Shown here in pieces: positions 5,845 to 5,947 of a stretch of 5,947 bases of DNA (position 1 is the stretch's first letter; the number at the start of each line of letters is the position of its first letter). This DNA is from Gammaproteobacteria bacterium. Its GTDB lineage: Bacteria > Pseudomonadota > Gammaproteobacteria > Pseudomonadales > Azotimanducaceae. A program made the translations under genes and the position numbers. Where the stretch lies: contig VXNE01000097.1 of NCBI GenBank assembly GCA_009840715.1, forward strand, positions 1 to 5,947. Reading direction: 5' to 3'. The notes beneath the pieces are model-generated. The model worked only from the letters and a program-made list of their open reading frames with translations. It was not told the origin of the DNA and searched no databases.

Positions 5845-5877
5845 CCCTCCCCTCAGGGGCGGGGGGCGCCGGGCGCC
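5845..5877 (+). terminator. GC hairpins after the LLM gene
   Basis: A bulged stem of about eight pairs (5845-5852 with 5856-5864, loop TCA, C5860 bulged, one T-G pair) is followed at once by GGCGC-cgg-GCGCC (5865-5877). The two-hairpin layout without a U-tract echoes the one after the receptor gene. Terminator function is inferred from position only. Confidence 0.35.
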
Positions 5878-5947
5878 GCCCAATAGGGGGGGGGGGTGAG
5901 TTTGGTGTTGCGCTGGGGTGAGAATGGCTAAATAGCTGGGTGGGAAA
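5878..5947. other. G-rich tail with no gene, probable contig edge
   Basis: It contains an 11-G run (5886-5896) followed by G/T/A-rich sequence unlike the balanced GC of the rest of the window. No ORF, RNA gene or repeat can be supported. It may be genuine intergenic DNA or low-quality assembly end. Confidence 0.4.

Noticed and set aside
4750..5883. Antisense open frame of 377 codons across the LLM gene
   Set aside because: It mirrors a well-conserved LLM protein and has no family features.
1..5947. tRNA, rRNA, CRISPR arrays or riboswitches
   Set aside because: No regularly spaced repeats, cloverleaf-like or rRNA-like sequence, or recognisable riboswitch core was seen on either strand.

Overview
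The window is high-G+C DNA with long open antisense frames typical of GC-rich bacteria. A TonB-dependent outer-membrane receptor with a signal peptide places it in a Gram-negative, most likely an uncultured proteobacterium. Species cannot be read from the sequence, and both ends look like contig edges.

Layout. (1) 1-564 (+): C-terminal 187 residues of an AAA/archaeal-ATPase-like protein, cut by the left edge. (2) 683-3079 (+): complete TonB-dependent receptor. (3) 3082-3125: two tandem GC hairpins in the gap between convergent genes. (4) 3143-3550 (-): small VOC/glyoxalase-fold protein. (5) 3551-3625: compact regulatory region with a perfect dyad. (6) 3601-4839: an rpn-family nuclease gene (PD-(D/E)XK plus a DUF4351-like tail) inside a nested repeat structure. 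(7) 4813-5802 (+): luciferase-like (LLM class, probably F420-dependent) oxidoreductase. (8) 5803-5947: hairpins, then a G-rich tail with no gene.

Main result. The rpn gene appears to be the only cargo of a 1,137-bp insertion-sequence-like unit (3654-4790). Its ends are imperfect inverted repeats: 12/13 at the tips, about 28/45 overall, with a second matching box at the same offset from each tip. Immediately outside these ends is a direct repeat of about 50 bp (48/52 identical). That repeat duplicates the ribosome-binding site, start codon and first nine codons of the LLM gene, so the insertion leaves an intact gene on the right and a 15-codon stub on the left. Removing the unit would give a simple divergent pair, VOC <- -> LLM, sharing a 75-bp promoter region with a dyad operator. 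Rpn proteins were long labelled putative transposases, so an rpn gene with visible element ends deserves checking.

Within rpn, strong Shine-Dalgarno sequences precede in-frame internal ATGs (4394 and 4451) that would yield the C-terminal DUF4351-like domain alone. This is the arrangement reported for the intragenic antitoxins of E. coli Rpn nucleases. The full-length start at 4743-1000=3743 has no visible Shine-Dalgarno. Together these suggest a mobile, self-restrained nuclease unit, which is inference. The other genes look like ordinary uptake and redox metabolism.
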